Positions 15,340 to 17,453 of a stretch of 17,453 bases of DNA are shown in pieces. The stretch covers positions 1 through 17,453 of the forward strand of contig JAITFL010000145.1 in NCBI GenBank assembly GCA_031281385.1. Direction: 5' to 3'. The position numbers were made by a program, and so were the translations under genes. The stretch's first letter is position 1. Every line of letters starts with the position of its first letter. This DNA is from Holophagales bacterium (GTDB lineage Bacteria; Acidobacteriota; Holophagae; Holophagales; Holophagaceae). A model generated the notes under the pieces. That model did not search any database and was not told the DNA's origin. It saw only the letters and a program-made list of their open reading frames with translations.

Positions 15340-15582
15340 GAGAGTTTCGGTGAAATGGAATGTGTGGGCATCTTGCAAAACTCTGACATTATTGGGTCGT
15401 GAGGCTCCCGAATAGCGAATTGACAATTGACAATGGACAATTGACAATGGTGGATGCGGCTCACCGCCGCGCCAGTTTTATTAATTGGGGGACGCTCATT
15501 TTGCGGGGACTCCCTTTAATTGAGCGAAGGACTCTTGGCAACGACTCGGAAGTTTTACAAGTGCCTCTAGGGGAAACAAAAA
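15340..15582. other. 243-bp spacer before hsdM
   Basis: No gene is supported here. It contains the heptamer repeat at 15419-15450, a small hairpin GCGGC-TCACC-GCCGC (15456-15470), and the hsdM ribosome site AGGGGA (15569-15574). I see no clear terminator for the envC transcript and no well-formed promoter, although three consensus-like TTGACA hexamers occur within the repeat without good -10 partners. The spacer marks the change from core genes to restriction-modification genes. Confidence 0.6.
15419..15450. repeat. ATTGACA heptamer tandem repeat
   Basis: Units ATTGACA (15419-15425), ATTGACA (15426-15432), ATGGACA (15433-15439), ATTGACA (15440-15446) and a partial ATGG (15447-15450). Two of the five carry the same T-to-G change, giving a 14-bp higher-order period at the right side. 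Similar ATTGACAATTGACA runs occur in many unrelated bacterial genomes between genes; their role is unclear. A related CAATTGACGATTGG stands after hsdM at 17224-17236. Confidence 0.8.
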
Positions 15583-17154
15583 ATGGCTGACAGCAAAAAA
15601 GAGCAAGAGCGGGTGGAACTTCATCGCACTATTTGGGCCATAGCCAACGACCTGCGCGGCAGCGTTGACGGCTGGGACTTCAAACAGTACGTCCTTGGCG
15701 TGCTGTTTTACCGCTACATCTCTGAAAACATTTCTGCGTACATAGATTCTGGCGAGCGGGCCGCAGGCGATGCATCCTTTAGCTATGCCGCGCTGTCCGA
15801 CTCAAAGGCAAAGAAGGCGAAAGACGACATGGTGAAGACGAAGGGGTTCTTCATACTGCCCAGCCAGCTCTTTGAAAACGTGCAGAAGCAAGCCCCAAGG
15901 GACGAAAATCTGAACGAGACGCTTGAATCCGTGTTCAAAAGCATAGAGGCGTCTGCAATGGGCACCGACAGCGAGGCCGACTTCAAAGGGCTATTCGATG
16001 ACATTGACGTAAACAGCAACAAGCTGGGTTCCACAGTGAAAAAGCGCAACGAAACCCTTGTGAAGCTGCTGAATGGCATAGCGTCAATGAAACTGGGCGA
16101 CTTCAAAGAGAACACCATAGACGCTTTCGGCGACGCTTACGAGTTCCTGATGGGCATGTACGCCAGCAACGCCGGAAAGAGCGGTGGCGAATACTACACG
16201 CCCCAAGAGGTTTCAGAATTGCTGGCAAGAATCGCCATTGAGGGCAAAACGTCCGTCAATAAAGTTTACGATCCCGCCTGCGGCTCTGGCTCGCTGCTGC
16301 TCAAATTCGCAAAGATACTTGGCAAAGAGAACGTCCGAATAGGCTTCTTCGGCCAAGAGGTAAATATCACCACATACAACCTGTGCCGCATTAACATGTT
16401 TTTGCACGACATTGACTATGACAAATTTAGCATCGAGCACGAAGACACATTGACAAAGCCTTTGCACGAGGATGACGAGCCTTTCGAGGCCATCGTCTCT
16501 AATCCGCCATACTCGATCAGGTGGGCGGGCGACGACGACCCCATCTTGTTCAACGACCCCCGCTTCACACCCGCAGGGGTTCTAGCGCCAAAATCCAAGG
16601 CAGACTTGGCCTTTGTCATGCACAGCCTGTCATGGCTTGCCACCAGCGGCACGGCGGCCATCGTCTGCTTCCCGGGCGTGCTCTATAGGGGCGGTGCCGA
16701 GCAGAAAATACGCAAGTACCTGATAGACAACAATTTCGTTGACTGCGTCATACAACTCCCCAGCAACCTGTTCTTTGGGACTAGCATAGCCACCTGCATC
16801 ATGGCACTAAAAAAATCCAAAAGCCAAAATAGCACATTGTTCATAGACGCCAGCCGCGAATTTGTCAAAGCCACCAACAACAACAAACTGACCGCAGAGA
16901 ACATAGACAAAATCGTAAAAGCCTATTCCGGCCGCAAAGACGAGCAGCACTTTGCCAAGCTGGTACCCAACGGCGACATAGCCGCGCAGGGCTACAACCT
17001 TTCCGTAAGCACGTACGTCGAGCAAGAGGACAAGCGCGAAGCAGTGAACATAGCCATGCTCAACGCAGAGATAGAGCGCATAGTCGCCAAGGTTGACATA
17101 TTGCGCCAAGAGATAGGCAACATAGTCGAAGAGATAGAGGGCGTGGGGGCGTGA
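15583..17154 (+). CDS. hsdM: type I restriction-modification DNA methyltransferase, M subunit
   Basis: N6-adenine methyltransferase subunit of a type I system. With HsdS it modifies a split recognition sequence, and with HsdR it forms the restriction complex. At 523 residues it is full length. The N-terminal helical domain (about residues 10-165) has the typical WAIANDLRGSVDGWDFKQYVLGVLFYRY pattern. Next come YYTP (204-207), the AdoMet motif I DPACGSGS (230-237), and the catalytic motif IV NPPY (307-310). The C-terminal 60 residues are helical (NAEIERIVAKVDILRQEIGNI), as needed for packing on HsdS. AGGGGA is 9 nt before the ATG. No hsdS or hsdR is present in the 299 bp after it, where an antitoxin-like gene begins instead. 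Partners must lie outside the window or be missing. Confidence 0.95.
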   Translation: MADSKKEQERVELHRTIWAIANDLRGSVDGWDFKQYVLGVLFYRYISENISAYIDSGERAAGDASFSYAALSDSKAKKAKDDMVKTKGFFILPSQLFENVQKQAPRDENLNETLESVFKSIEASAMGTDSEADFKGLFDDIDVNSNKLGSTVKKRNETLVKLLNGIASMKLGDFKENTIDAFGDAYEFLMGMYASNAGKSGGEYYTPQEVSELLARIAIEGKTSVNKVYDPACGSGSLLLKFAKILGKENVRIGFFGQEVNITTYNLCRINMFLHDIDYDKFSIEHEDTLTKPLHEDDEPFEAIVSNPPYSIRWAGDDDPILFNDPRFTPAGVLAPKSKADLAFVMHSLSWLATSGTAAIVCFPGVLYRGGAEQKIRKYLIDNNFVDCVIQLPSNLFFGTSIATCIMALKKSKSQNSTLFIDASREFVKATNNNKLTAENIDKIVKAYSGRKDEQHFAKLVPNGDIAAQGYNLSVSTYVEQEDKREAVNIAMLNAEIERIVAKVDILRQEIGNIVEEIEGVGA

Positions 17155-17201
17155 TGGGTTGAGTGTGCTTTGCGCATGGTGTGTTTTCTTCCTGCCCGTA
17201 T

Positions 17202-17245
17202 CGCCCACCTCGGAGCCAGCACCAATTGACGATTGGGCGTTTTCT
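17202..17245 (+). terminator. candidate terminator after hsdM
   Basis: CGCCCA (17202-17207) can pair with TGGGCG (17234-17239), which is followed directly by TTTTCTC. Alternatively CCAAT (17222-17226) pairs with ATTGG (17232-17236) over the loop TGACG. Stems are short and the outer loop is long (26 nt), so strength is doubtful. Confidence 0.3.
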
Positions 17246-17298
17246 CATTCGGGCCATTGGAGTTATTTCATCTTGTTCTGATTTGGAAGCGCGGAGAC

Positions 17299-17304
17299 TA
17301 TAAT
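17299..17304 (+). promoter_or_regulatory. -10 element of the antitoxin-like gene
   Basis: Perfect TATAAT 24 bp before the ATG at 17329. The hexamer 17 bp upstream (TTCTGA, 17276-17281) is a poor -35; TTGTTC (17273-17278) is better but 20 bp away. A separate promoter suits a toxin-antitoxin unit that is independent of hsdM. Confidence 0.5.
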
Positions 17305-17328
17305 CTATGATGTAACAAGGGGGTAGGA

Positions 17329-17453
17329 ATGTTAGTGGTCAGTGGCTTTTTTGAAAATGGCGTGTTTGTCCCTGACAGGCCCCTTGCCAACATCAAGGGC
17401 AAACAAAGGGCCGTGCTGAACATAGAAGAAATGGACGATGGCAAAAAGCAAGC
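17329..17453 (+). CDS. small antitoxin-like protein, start only (cut by window end)
   Basis: Open from ATG at 17329 to the end, 41 codons: MLVVSGFFENGVFVPDRPL and on to EEMDDGKKQ. The pattern, a strand then (Y/F)ENGVF.P..PL, then a second strand with VLNIEE, resembles short antitoxins of the AF2212/DUF104 type. These typically precede a PIN-domain or other RNase toxin. The ribosome site is AGG in GGGGGTAGGA. It may also be another small protein with the same fold; the toxin cannot be seen. Its position next to hsdM fits a defence or mobile region. Confidence 0.55.
   Translation, partial: MLVVSGFFENGVFVPDRPLANIKGKQRAVLNIEEMDDGKKQ

Noticed and set aside
15419..15450. CRISPR array
   Set aside because: The units are 7 bp and contiguous, with no spacers and no cas genes.
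15399..15590. 63-codon frame beginning MRLPNSELTIDNGQLTM
   Set aside because: It is a read-through of the heptamer repeat; such repeat translations are common artefacts. There is no ribosome site, and the end overlaps the hsdM start.

Overview
The window looks like chromosomal DNA from a Gram-negative (diderm) bacterium of moderate G+C content. Evidence for an outer membrane is a complete BamA and a Skp/OmpH chaperone. Periplasmic cell-wall remodelling is shown by an EnvC-like LytM protein. The first gene is a ClpC-type unfoldase with a UVR middle domain and a ClpP-docking loop. ClpC together with BamA occurs in several deep diderm lineages (for example Elusimicrobiota and Spirochaetota). I cannot fix the phylum from this window. 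AGG arginine and ATA isoleucine codons are common in most genes, so the region looks mostly native.

Layout. (1) 3-5939, plus strand: clpC (5' end missing), bamA, skp and rfbB (dTDP-glucose 4,6-dehydratase). This is an envelope and protein-quality block, and skp has its own good promoter. (2) 6015-7319, plus: purD. It converges on dtd (7326-7763, minus) with only 6 bp between them. (3) 7790-8613: a small unknown plus-strand protein, divergent from dtd, overlapping tail to tail with an unknown membrane protein (minus), which lies downstream of serS (minus, 8698-9966). (4) 9967-10255: a gene-free stretch full of palindromes between the divergent serS and transaldolase genes. It includes a 150-bp element with near-perfect terminal inverted repeats whose ends also make extended -10 promoters. 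(5) 10256-15339, plus: small transaldolase, biotin-dependent carboxyltransferase subunit, CPBP-family membrane protease, an unrecognised multi-pass membrane protein, and the EnvC-like protein. (6) 15340-17453: a spacer with a heptamer tandem repeat, hsdM of a type I restriction-modification system, and the start of a small antitoxin-like gene with its own promoter. This looks like the left edge of a defence or mobile island that continues beyond the window.

How the genes fit together. BamA and Skp work in one pathway, outer-membrane protein delivery and insertion. Most other genes are housekeeping singletons: translation quality control (dtd, serS), purine synthesis (purD), sugar-phosphate metabolism (transaldolase) and acyl-CoA/biotin chemistry. 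No complete new system is visible. The parts most worth a second look are the palindromic element between serS and the transaldolase gene, the CPBP/unknown membrane protein/EnvC trio, and the hsdM/antitoxin edge.
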